NCBI RefSeq assembly: GCF_014235845.1
Contig: NZ_JACJUQ010000014.1
Location: 1-64,000, forward strand
Origin: Pontivivens nitratireducens
GTDB taxonomy: Bacteria; Pseudomonadota; Alphaproteobacteria; Rhodobacterales; Rhodobacteraceae
Length of the DNA stretch: 64,000 bases
Direction of reading: 5' to 3'
A program made the translations under genes and the position numbers. Shown one piece after another: positions 1 to 7,718 of the stretch; position 1 is the first letter of the stretch, and every line of letters starts with the position of its first letter. Under the pieces are notes generated by a model, which had not been told where the DNA came from, made no database searches, and saw only the letters and a list, made by a program, of their open reading frames with translations.

Positions 1-10
1 TTGGCAACGA

Positions 11-1588
11 TCAGTCGTGTGTGAAGTACTTCACATGGACCGTATCGTCCGCATTCACGGCTGCGCCGACCTCGTTGCGCATCGCCCAGTTCAGGGTCTG
101 GTGATGCACGGGCAGATAGATCATGTCCTCTTTCACGATCTGCCACATTTCCGCGATCATGGCGTCGCGGGCCTCCAGATCGACCTCGGCCGCGATGGCG
201 CGTGTCATCTCGTCGATCTTGGAGTTGGAATAGCGGGTGCTGTTCCAGGTGCCGAACTCATCGCCCTTGGTGTGGTACAGGAAGTTGAAGATATACTCAC
301 TGTCATAGGTCGGAACGCCCCATCCCAGCATGTAGAAATCCGACCCCAGCCCGTTGATCAGCGGGAAGTGCTGCGCCTTGGGCTGCGCGTTCAGGTTCGC
401 CGTCACGCCGATCTGCGCCAGCATCCCGACAGCCGCCTGACAGATCGCCTCGTCGTTGACGTAGCGGTCGTTCGGGCAGTCGAGCTGGATGGAGAATCCG
501 TCCGCCCAGCCGGCCTCTTCCATCAGGGCGCGCGCGGCCTCCACATCGGTGGTGGGAACGGTGTCCAGCTCCTCGGTCCAGCCGTTGACGAACGGAGGCA
601 TGACGACCCCCGCCGGGATCGACTGGCCGCGCATCACGACCTGCCGGATCGCATCACGGTTGATCGCCATGTTCATCGCCTGACGCACGCGCACATCGGC
701 CAGCGGGTTTCCGCCCTCGGGCGTGCCGTTGACCAGTTCGTCACCGATGTTCATGCCAAAGAAGATCACCCGGTTCTGCGGTGAGGTCATGATCTTCAGT
801 TCGGGATCGCTCTCGATCCGCTGAAGATCCTGCACCGGCACGTCCTGGATGAAGTCCACCTCACCCGACAGCAGCGCCGCAACGCGTGTCGAGGGGTTCT
901 GGATCGGCGTGTAGACGATATCGGTATAATCCAGCGGGAACTCATCCGCGCCCCAATAGCCGTCGAACCGTGTCATCTCGGTTTTCACGTCGGCCTCACG
1001 GCTGACCAGCCGGTAGGGGCCGGTGCCGTTGACGTTCTGCGAGGCGAAGGTTTCCTCGCCGCTCTCGAAATCCTGCACGTTCTGGGCGCCGTTCGCCTCG
1101 GCCCAGCCCTTGTCCATCATGAAGATGTTGGTCAGCGATGAGGGCAGCAGCGGGTTCGCGCCGTCGGTGGTGATGATCAGCTCATGATCGCCGTTCGCCT
1201 CGACCGACACGATGGAGGTGAGCAAGCCCTTCATGTCGCTGTTCTCGCTCATCGCGCGCTCGAACGAGAAGACGGCATCCTCGGCGGTGAAGTCCGCGCC
1301 GTCGTGATATTTCACGCCCTCACGCAGGGTGAAGTTCCAGGCGTCGGGGTTTTCGGTGCTGACGGCCCAGTCGGTGGCCAGCGCGCTTTCCAACTCACCC
1401 GACGGGTTGCGCAGGATCAGCGGCTCCATCATCTGGTGCATCATGGCCAGCGTCGGCCCTTCGTTCTGGGCCTGCGGGTCCAGTGTCAGCGAATCGCTCG
1501 ACCGGGCCCATCGCAGGGTTTCCGCCTGCGCCGCCCCCATCGTCATCGTCATGGCCGTCGCGGCCAGAAGGAGATGTTTCATCATCAT
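11..1588 (-). CDS. ABC transporter substrate-binding protein, family 5 (peptide/opine type)
   Basis: A 525-residue periplasmic solute-binding protein of the SBP_bac_5 (DppA/OppA) family, which captures peptides, opines or similar solutes for an ABC importer. The N-terminus is a clear Sec signal peptide (three Met, Lys, a hydrophobic stretch, then AQA|E). The mature part starts with the family pattern LRWARSSDSLTLDPQ, and the domain contains LREGVKYHDGADFTAEDAVF, typical of the family. I chose the ATG at 1588 because AGGG lies a few bases upstream and the signal peptide starts there; the frame runs on to 1633 without a signal-like start. No permease or ATPase is visible, so they would lie left of the window. 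Family call firm; substrate not deducible. Confidence 0.9.
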   Translation of the reverse strand: MMMKHLLLAATAMTMTMGAAQAETLRWARSSDSLTLDPQAQNEGPTLAMMHQMMEPLILRNPSGELESALATDWAVSTENPDAWNFTLREGVKYHDGADFTAEDAVFSFERAMSENSDMKGLLTSIVSVEANGDHELIITTDGANPLLPSSLTNIFMMDKGWAEANGAQNVQDFESGEETFASQNVNGTGPYRLVSREADVKTEMTRFDGYWGADEFPLDYTDIVYTPIQNPSTRVAALLSGEVDFIQDVPVQDLQRIESDPELKIMTSPQNRVIFFGMNIGDELVNGTPEGGNPLADVRVRQAMNMAINRDAIRQVVMRGQSIPAGVVMPPFVNGWTEELDTVPTTDVEAARALMEEAGWADGFSIQLDCPNDRYVNDEAICQAAVGMLAQIGVTANLNAQPKAQHFPLINGLGSDFYMLGWGVPTYDSEYIFNFLYHTKGDEFGTWNSTRYSNSKIDEMTRAIAAEVDLEARDAMIAEMWQIVKEDMIYLPVHHQTLNWAMRNEVGAAVNADDTVHVKYFTHD

Positions 1589-1790
1589 CGTTTCCCTGTC
1601 GTTTCGTTGCCGGGCCCGGTTCGCGGACCTCATTGCATCAGACCTTGCGATCCGATCGGTGAACCTGACGCGAAAGCGAAGCCCCGAGCTTCGAAGCCCC
1701 TGCCCCCTCCGCGTGCAGAATAAGGTTAGCCCCCAAACGCATCCGAATGCGACCCGGAAAGTTGATTTCCCACCGAGGAAAAACGCGATG

Positions 1791-1814
1791 AAAAAACGTG
1801 CCCCCGCGCGGGGG
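1791..1814 (-). terminator. Possible intrinsic terminator, minus strand
   Basis: CCCCCGCGCGGGGG at 1801-1814 can fold on itself, and on the minus strand it is followed after four bases by six T (A run at 1791-1796). It lies just downstream of the small minus-strand frame at 1826-1954, so it could be what remains of the end of a transcription unit. The loop is very small, so strength is uncertain. Confidence 0.4.
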
Positions 1815-1825
1815 TGCTGACATGC

Positions 1826-1954
1826 TCACATCTGGTGCAGCGAAAACGCGAGATTTTCCAGAATCCCGTCAAGGATGACCGCCGCAAGCAGCCTCTCGCC
1901 ACTGTCCGCCCCGAAATAACGATTGACGAGCCTGTCCAGCCGGAACTGATGCAT
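1826..1954 (-). pseudogene. 42-residue frame, possibly the C-terminal remnant of a lost gene
   Basis: This minus-strand frame starts MHQFRLDRLVNRYFGADSGE, continues with a hydrophobic helix-like stretch (LLAAVILDGILENLAF) and ends in SLHQM. The composition looks like real protein and it sits just upstream of a possible minus-strand terminator. There is no Shine-Dalgarno before its ATG, and the frame is closed by a TAA five codons upstream, close to where the AT-rich acyltransferase segment begins. I read it as the 3' end of a gene truncated by insertion of that segment, but a small genuine gene cannot be excluded. No family recognised. Confidence 0.3.
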
Positions 1955-2031
1955 AAAATCAAGTGGACTTTATGAAATCACCAATATACTGACGTTAATA
2001 TGGACTTTGAGAACTATCAGGACTGCCCCGC

Positions 2032-3963
2032 ATGAAGTATAGAAGTGAAATCGACGGACTTCGCGCTGTAGCTGTTTTACCGGTAATTTTATTTCATGCT
2101 GGCTTCAGTTTATTCAGCGGCGGCTACGTTGGTGTTGATATCTTTTTCGTCATTAGTGGCTATCTCATTACCAGCATACTGATCGGTGAACTTGAGCAAG
2201 GAAAGTTTTCAATCCTACGATTTTATGAACGTCGGGCCAGGCGAATCTTGCCAGCCTTGTTCACCGTGATGCTGGCTTGCCTGCCATTTGCATATCTATG
2301 GATGTTGCCGTCGCAGCTGAAAGATTTTGCGCAAAGCGTTTTTGCTGTCATTTTCTTTGTCTCGAATATACTTTTCTGGAGGGAAGACGGATATTTTGCT
2401 GCGGCTGCCGAACTAAAACCACTTCTGCATACGTGGAGCTTGGCTGTAGAGGAGCAATATTATTTTCTGTTTCCACTATTCTTGCTTTTTGCGTGGAGGT
2501 TCGGCCGTAATCGTGTGTTCTGGAGTGTTGTTGCGGTTTCCGTGGCGAGCCTCCTCGTTGCCGAGTGGGGGTGGCGGAACTCACCTTCCGCGAACTTCTA
2601 CCTGGCACCGTCACGCGCGTGGGAAATGCTGGCAGGTTCTATCTGTGCATTTTTGACAGTGGGCCGTTCGCCCAGGTCAAGCAATGTCCTCAGTGTCACA
2701 GGGCTGGCGTTAATCGTGTTCTCAGTTTTACATTTTGACAATAACACACCATTCCCAAGCGTATATACTCTTGCTCCAGTAGTAGGAACGTCTTTGATAA
2801 TTTTGTTCGCTGCGCGTGAAACATTGGTCGCAAGATTTCTTTCCGCAACTCCTCTTGTTGGAATAGGATTGATTTCTTATAGTGCATACTTGTGGCATCA
2901 GCCGCTATTTGCTTTTGCTCGTTTAAGAAGCATAGCCAAACCTGATGATTTGTTGATGGCTTCACTTGCCCTCTTGTCTCTGGTGCTGGCGTGGCTCTCA
3001 TGGCGGTTCATTGAGCAGCCCTTTAGGAAAAAGAATAGGCCTTTGCTCCCTACAAGAACTGGCCTTTTTGCAGCGAGTGGGGCTGTTAGCGCAGCGTTTG
3101 TAATTATTGCCTTTTCCGGGCATTTTAGTCAGGGTTTCGATTGGCGCCGCGCCGGAACTTTCACACTTGGGGAGCTGGATCAGCGCGTTGCTATAAATCG
3201 TGGCCTTCATAGTGATTGTGAGGGCCACTTTACCGATTCAGAGAACTGCTTTACTTCAGATAATCCCAAAATTTTGCTTTGGGGTGATAGTTTTGCGATG
3301 CATCTAGCCCAAGGCATTTTAGCCAGTGACCCAAACCTTGAATTACAGCAGCACACAAAATCAGCCTGCACTCCAATATTAGGGATAGCCCAAATCACAG
3401 TTGGTAGGACCAGCGACTGGGCTATGGATTGCATTCAGTTTAATAACAGTGTTATGAATTGGTTAAGTCAAAACGAAGATGTAGATCTTGTTGTAATATC
3501 ATCTCCTTTTAGTGGGGTACTAAGCGGAACCTTAAAAACCGAAAGCGGCGAAGTTATATCTGGGGATAGCTTGGACTATGTTTCTGAAATGTTAAGGGCG
3601 ACCGTGGATCAGATACGTCTGATTTCAGATGCCCGCGTGTTGATTGTCTCTCCAACGCCGACCGAGAGCAATAAGTTTAATCTTGGACAATGCGCTATAA
3701 GAAGCGTCTTTTTTGCCACGGATGAAGACGTGTGTGACTTTGAAATGAATCCGGAAACAAGACCTTATGAACTTTTAAGAAATGTATCGAACTCAATACC
3801 TGTTTACTGGTTGCACGATAACATTTGCGAAGGCGAGGTCTGTCATCCAATAGTCGATGGTGTCTTCATTTACAGAGACGGAGGTCATTTAAGCAAGGAA
3901 GGCAGTGCCTATCTGGGCCTTAAATACAACTGGATTGATAGCTTTTATTCAATGGCTCTTTGA
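2032..3963 (+). CDS. Acyltransferase 3 family protein with C-terminal SGNH domain (OafA/OatA type)
   Basis: A 643-residue integral membrane O-acyltransferase. Residues 1-340 or so carry the acyltransferase-3 pattern: an N-terminal YRSEIDGLRAVAVLPVILFH with its catalytic-type His, then FFVISGYLIT, RFYERRARRILPA, SLAVEEQYY and about ten hydrophobic segments. The C-terminal part is an SGNH hydrolase-like domain with GDS (Ser420) and a late DGGH pair (Asp616, His619). Such proteins O-acetylate cell-surface polysaccharide or peptidoglycan. The start is supported by AGGAC nine bases upstream. Base composition is clearly more AT-rich than the neighbours, with many A/T-ending codons, which suggests recent acquisition. 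It is a single gene, convergent with narR. The specific acceptor cannot be told from sequence. Confidence 0.88.
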   Translation: MKYRSEIDGLRAVAVLPVILFHAGFSLFSGGYVGVDIFFVISGYLITSILIGELEQGKFSILRFYERRARRILPALFTVMLACLPFAYLWMLPSQLKDFAQSVFAVIFFVSNILFWREDGYFAAAAELKPLLHTWSLAVEEQYYFLFPLFLLFAWRFGRNRVFWSVVAVSVASLLVAEWGWRNSPSANFYLAPSRAWEMLAGSICAFLTVGRSPRSSNVLSVTGLALIVFSVLHFDNNTPFPSVYTLAPVVGTSLIILFAARETLVARFLSATPLVGIGLISYSAYLWHQPLFAFARLRSIAKPDDLLMASLALLSLVLAWLSWRFIEQPFRKKNRPLLPTRTGLFAASGAVSAAFVIIAFSGHFSQGFDWRRAGTFTLGELDQRVAINRGLHSDCEGHFTDSENCFTSDNPKILLWGDSFAMHLAQGILASDPNLELQQHTKSACTPILGIAQITVGRTSDWAMDCIQFNNSVMNWLSQNEDVDLVVISSPFSGVLSGTLKTESGEVISGDSLDYVSEMLRATVDQIRLISDARVLIVSPTPTESNKFNLGQCAIRSVFFATDEDVCDFEMNPETRPYELLRNVSNSIPVYWLHDNICEGEVCHPIVDGVFIYRDGGHLSKEGSAYLGLKYNWIDSFYSMAL

Positions 3964-4018
3964 CACTTACGACGCATATTCCCTTTTCGCCATGCTTGCC
4001 CCCCCGCTGAGCCCGCCC

Positions 4019-4714
4019 TCACGTCGCATAATCGTCGATAAGAGGGTTGGGCTTGGCATAGCGTGTCAGTTCTGCAAGGTCGCAGATCACGATGCGGCTG
4101 CCATCCACCTTGACGCCGTGCGGCTCCAACCCCTTGAAGGCACGGCTGAGGTTTTCCGGTGTCATGCCCAGAAAGGACGCCAGCCGCCTTTTTTCCATCG
4201 CCAGATCGAACGCCACATCGCCTGTCCGCTCCTGCTGGCGCAGCAGGTAGTTTGCCAGCCGCTCGAACGATGTTCGCAGCTTGAGGTCCTTGGCGTTCTT
4301 CACCACGGATCGGTAGCATTGCGCGAGTTCGGCAACGATTGCCTGGGCAAAGGCGCTGTCCCTGGCGAAAACCTCTCTGACATCCTGCGAAGGGATCAGG
4401 GCGATGCGGCTCTTCTCCAGCGTTCTGGCGGACATCAGGTAAGGTAGATTCCGCACACTCGCCGCCAGAATGAAGGTCGAGACGGGTCTGACCGTGGCCA
4501 TGCTCGTCTCCCGCCCGTTCCAGACCGAGAACAGATCAACGGAGCCCGACAGAATGACATGCAGGAAATCCGGCGGATCATTCTCGTGAATCAGATCAAT
4601 TCGCGGCGGGAAGTTCTGAACATAGGCCCCCCGCACCAGGGCACGGAAATTGGCCTCGTCCATGGCGGTGAACAATTCAAGGTTCCGAATCTCTTGCTTG
4701 TAGTCTTCAGACAT
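4019..4714 (-). CDS. narR: Crp/Fnr family regulator of nitrate respiration, NarR-like
   Basis: A 231-residue Crp/Fnr protein: cyclic-nucleotide-binding-like beta roll in roughly the first 120 residues, dimer helix, then a C-terminal HTH around MEKRRLASFLGMTPENLSRAFKGL. It lacks the N-terminal cysteine cluster of FNR, so it should not bind a 4Fe-4S cluster. It is divergent from narK. In Paracoccus, a cysteine-free Fnr relative called NarR sits in the same position and activates narKGHJI in response to nitrate/nitrite; the assignment rests on that context plus the family match. The ATG at 4714 has GGGGTGG upstream; a GTG at 4720 is an alternative. Fnr-type boxes lie in the divergent region, one of them 53 bases from this start. 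Confidence 0.8.
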   Translation of the reverse strand: MSEDYKQEIRNLELFTAMDEANFRALVRGAYVQNFPPRIDLIHENDPPDFLHVILSGSVDLFSVWNGRETSMATVRPVSTFILAASVRNLPYLMSARTLEKSRIALIPSQDVREVFARDSAFAQAIVAELAQCYRSVVKNAKDLKLRTSFERLANYLLRQQERTGDVAFDLAMEKRRLASFLGMTPENLSRAFKGLEPHGVKVDGSRIVICDLAELTRYAKPNPLIDDYAT

Positions 4715-4766
4715 GTCCACCCCGGTCCGCCGCTTTTCGCTGATAGGCGGTATCCTTCAGGCCCGC

Positions 4767-4780
4767 TTGATAAATGTCAA
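4767..4780. promoter_or_regulatory. Fnr/NarR-type box, narR side
   Basis: TTGATAAATGTCAA matches the TTGAT-N4-(A/G)TCAA dyad of Fnr-family regulators. It lies 53 bases upstream of the narR start, placing it to control narR, or both divergent genes. Confidence 0.65.
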
Positions 4781-4879
4781 CTTTGCGATTGACCTACGCG
4801 CAGCGCGGCTTGATCTATCGTCGCGCAGGGTTTGATAAATATGGCTAAGTAATTTATTTTGCTGCATATTTTCCCGTTT

Positions 4880-4893
4880 TTGATCCACGTCAA
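4880..4893. promoter_or_regulatory. Fnr/NarR-type box, narK side
   Basis: TTGATCCACGTCAA has the same TTGAT-N4-GTCAA form as the box at 4767. Its centre is 88 bases from the narK start codon, a plausible activator position for the narKGHJI promoter. A further inverted repeat, GCACA-N9-TGTGC at 4924-4942, lies between it and narK. Confidence 0.7.
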
Positions 4894-4974
4894 GCACGCA
4901 CGGCCCAAAACCCTCCACCTCTTGCACACGCCCGAATTGTGCATGTCGCACGATAATCGTCAGGAGGACGTACC

Positions 4975-7662
4975 ATGGACAGTGCCGGAACGGTCGGCAG
5001 AGCCGATCAGAACAGAGCCCTCGGGCTGAGCACCGTCGCCTTTACGGCATGTTTCGCGGTCTGGACGATCTTTTCCATTATCGGTGTCGGGATCAAAGTC
5101 GAACTGGGGCTGAACGAGGCGCAGTTTGGCCTGCTGGTCGCAACGCCCATCCTGACCGGCTCCATCACGCGCCTGTTTCTGGGCGTCTGGACCGAGAAAT
5201 ACGGCGGGCGTCTGGTCTTTACCGCCCAGATGGCCCTGACCGCGATTGCGACATGGGCGCTGACCTTCGCCTCGACCTACCCGATGTATCTGATCGCCGC
5301 ATTGGGCATTGGTCTGGCCGGGGGGTCGTTCATCATCGGGGTCGCCTACGTTTCGCGCTTCTATGATGCGGGTCATCAGGGCACGGCGCTGGGGATCTTC
5401 GGGGCGGGCAATGTCGGGGCGGCTGTTACCAAATTCGTGGCCCCGTTCGTGATGGTGGCCTATGGCTGGCAGGGTGTGGCGCATGTCTGGGCCATCGGCC
5501 TCGGCATCATGGCGATCATCTTCTTCGTGTTTGCCAAGGACGACCCGGAACTGGTCGCGCGGCGCAAGTCGGGGATCAAGCCGCCCAGCTTTGCCACGCA
5601 ATTCGCGCCGTTGCGCAATTTGCAGGTCTGGCGGTTCTCGCTCTATTACTTCTTTGTGTTCGGGGCCTTCGTGGCGCTGGCGCTCTGGATGCCGCATTAC
5701 CTGATCGACGTCTATGGCCTCGACATTCGGGCGGCGGGCATGGCGGCGGCGGTATTCTCGCTGTCGGCCTCCTTGTTCCGGGCCTATGGCGGCCACCTGT
5801 CAGACAAGTTCGGCGCGCGCAAAGTCATGTACTGGACCTTCGGCTTCAGCCTGGTGCTGCTGTTCATGCTGTCCTATCCGCCGACCAACTACGTGATTCA
5901 GGCCAAGGACGGCCCGATTACCTTCTCGACGGAAATGGCCCTGTGGCCCTTCGTCATCACGCTCTTTGTTCTGGGGTTCTTCATGAGCCTGGGCAAGGCA
6001 GCCGTGTTCAAGCATATCCCGGTCTACTATCCGCAACATGTCGGCGCGGTCGGGGGCCTCGTCGGTATGATCGGGGGTCTGGGCGGGTTCGCGCTTCCCA
6101 TCGGGTTCGGGGCTTTGCTGGAGCTGACGGGCATCTATACCAGCTGCTTCGCGCTTCTGTTCGCACTGGTGGCGGTCTCGCTGGGCTGGATGCACCTGTC
6201 CGTGCGCGCGATGGAGCGGGCGGCCCATGGACCGGCGCTGGACGCGCTTCCCGAACTGCCCGAGATGCAGTCGATCCACCTGCCCGAGCGGACAACCATG
6301 CCCCGCACGCTGACAGAGTGGCACCCCGAGGACGAAACATTCTGGAAAGAGACGGGCCGAGCAATCGCGCGGCGCAACCTGTGGCTCTCGATCCCTGCCC
6401 TGCTGCTGGCGTTTTCGGTCTGGATGGTCTGGTCGGTCGTGGTCGCCAGATTGCCCGCCATCGGGTTCGACTTCACCTCGTCCCAGCTGTTCTGGCTGGC
6501 CGCATTGCCCGGACTGTCGGGCGCAACCCTGCGTATCTTCTACAGCTTCATGGTGCCGATCTTTGGCGGCAGGCTGTGGACGACCCTTTCGACCGGGTCG
6601 CTACTGCTGCCGGCAATGGGGATCGGCTACGCGGTGCAGAACCCCGAAACGCCCTATCTGATCTTTCTGACGCTGGCGCTGCTATGTGGGCTTGGGGGCG
6701 GCAACTTCGCCTCCTCCATGGCAAACATCGCCTACTTCTTTCCGAAGGCGGAAAAGGGCAATGCGCTGGCGCTTAACGCGGGTCTGGGAAATCTGGGCGT
6801 GTCGGTCATGCAGTTCCTGGTGCCGATCACGATTACCGCGGGCGTTTTCGGCGCGATGGGCGGCGCGCCGGTCACGCTGGATGATGGCAGCCAGCTGTGG
6901 ATGCAGAACGCCGGTTTTGTCTGGGTGCCCTTTATCCTCATCGCGACGGTCGCGGTATGGCTGGGCATGAACGACATCGCGGACGCCAAGGCCAGCTTTC
7001 GCGATCAGGCCGTCATCTTCGGCCGTTTCCACAACTGGGTGATGTGCGTGCTCTATACCGGCACGTTCGGCAGCTTCATCGGCTATTCGGCAGGCTTCCC
7101 CCTGCTGACACGCCTGATGTTCCCCGAGGTCAACGCCCTGCAATATGTGTTCCTCGGCCCGCTTGTCGGTGCGCTCAGCCGCGCGGGCACGGGCTGGATC
7201 AGCGACCGGTTCGGCGGCGGGCGGGTCACGTTCTGGACGTTCCTCGGCATGATCGTCGCGGTCTATGGCGTGATCTTCTTCCTGCCCTCGGGCGGACAGG
7301 GCGGCAGCTTCATGGGCTTCTTTGCCTGCTTCATGGCGCTGTTCTTCCTGACCGGGGTGGGCAATGCCTCCACCTTCCAGATGATCCCGTCGATCATGCG
7401 GCAGGAGGTGCCGCGCCTGATGCCGCAACTGGACGCGGCGGCCCTGCAAAAACAGTCGGAGCGTGAGAGCGCGGCGATCATCGCCTTTACCTCGGCCATT
7501 GCCGCCTACGGCGCGTTCTTCATCCCGAAACTTTACGGCACCTCGATCAGCATTACCGGGGCTCCGAACGGCGCGCTCTGGTGCTTCCTGATCTTCTACG
7601 TGGTCTGCGTGGCGATCACCTGGACCTTCTACAGCCGCAAGAACGCACCGGTGCCCTGCTGA
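4975..7662 (+). CDS. narK: Fused nitrate/nitrite transporter NarK (NarK1-NarK2)
   Basis: An 895-residue protein made of two consecutive MFS modules, about twice the length of an ordinary NarK. The first (about 1-410) resembles NarK1-type proton-coupled nitrate importers; the second (about 455-895, after a hydrophilic linker near 410-455) resembles NarK2-type nitrate/nitrite antiporters. Glycine-rich nitrate-signature-like segments occur in both halves (GIGLAGGSFIIGVAYVSRFY; LLCGLGGGNFASSMANIAYF). Fused NarK proteins of this type are known from Paracoccus, where the two halves do different parts of nitrate uptake and nitrite exchange. The start is supported by AGGAGG nine bases upstream. First gene of the nar operon, 56 bases before narG, downstream of an Fnr-type box. 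Confidence 0.93.
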   Translation: MDSAGTVGRADQNRALGLSTVAFTACFAVWTIFSIIGVGIKVELGLNEAQFGLLVATPILTGSITRLFLGVWTEKYGGRLVFTAQMALTAIATWALTFASTYPMYLIAALGIGLAGGSFIIGVAYVSRFYDAGHQGTALGIFGAGNVGAAVTKFVAPFVMVAYGWQGVAHVWAIGLGIMAIIFFVFAKDDPELVARRKSGIKPPSFATQFAPLRNLQVWRFSLYYFFVFGAFVALALWMPHYLIDVYGLDIRAAGMAAAVFSLSASLFRAYGGHLSDKFGARKVMYWTFGFSLVLLFMLSYPPTNYVIQAKDGPITFSTEMALWPFVITLFVLGFFMSLGKAAVFKHIPVYYPQHVGAVGGLVGMIGGLGGFALPIGFGALLELTGIYTSCFALLFALVAVSLGWMHLSVRAMERAAHGPALDALPELPEMQSIHLPERTTMPRTLTEWHPEDETFWKETGRAIARRNLWLSIPALLLAFSVWMVWSVVVARLPAIGFDFTSSQLFWLAALPGLSGATLRIFYSFMVPIFGGRLWTTLSTGSLLLPAMGIGYAVQNPETPYLIFLTLALLCGLGGGNFASSMANIAYFFPKAEKGNALALNAGLGNLGVSVMQFLVPITITAGVFGAMGGAPVTLDDGSQLWMQNAGFVWVPFILIATVAVWLGMNDIADAKASFRDQAVIFGRFHNWVMCVLYTGTFGSFIGYSAGFPLLTRLMFPEVNALQYVFLGPLVGALSRAGTGWISDRFGGGRVTFWTFLGMIVAVYGVIFFLPSGGQGGSFMGFFACFMALFFLTGVGNASTFQMIPSIMRQEVPRLMPQLDAAALQKQSERESAAIIAFTSAIAAYGAFFIPKLYGTSISITGAPNGALWCFLIFYVVCVAITWTFYSRKNAPVPC

Positions 7663-7718
7663 CCCATCGACGACGCGGAGGCGCGGTCGCGCATCCCGAC
7701 AGCGAAAGGAAAATGGAT

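Noticed and set aside
4810-4845. Further TTGAT half-sites at 4810 and 4832
   Set aside because: Their second halves (CGTCG, ATGGC) do not match the dyad, so only the boxes at 4767 and 4880 are kept.
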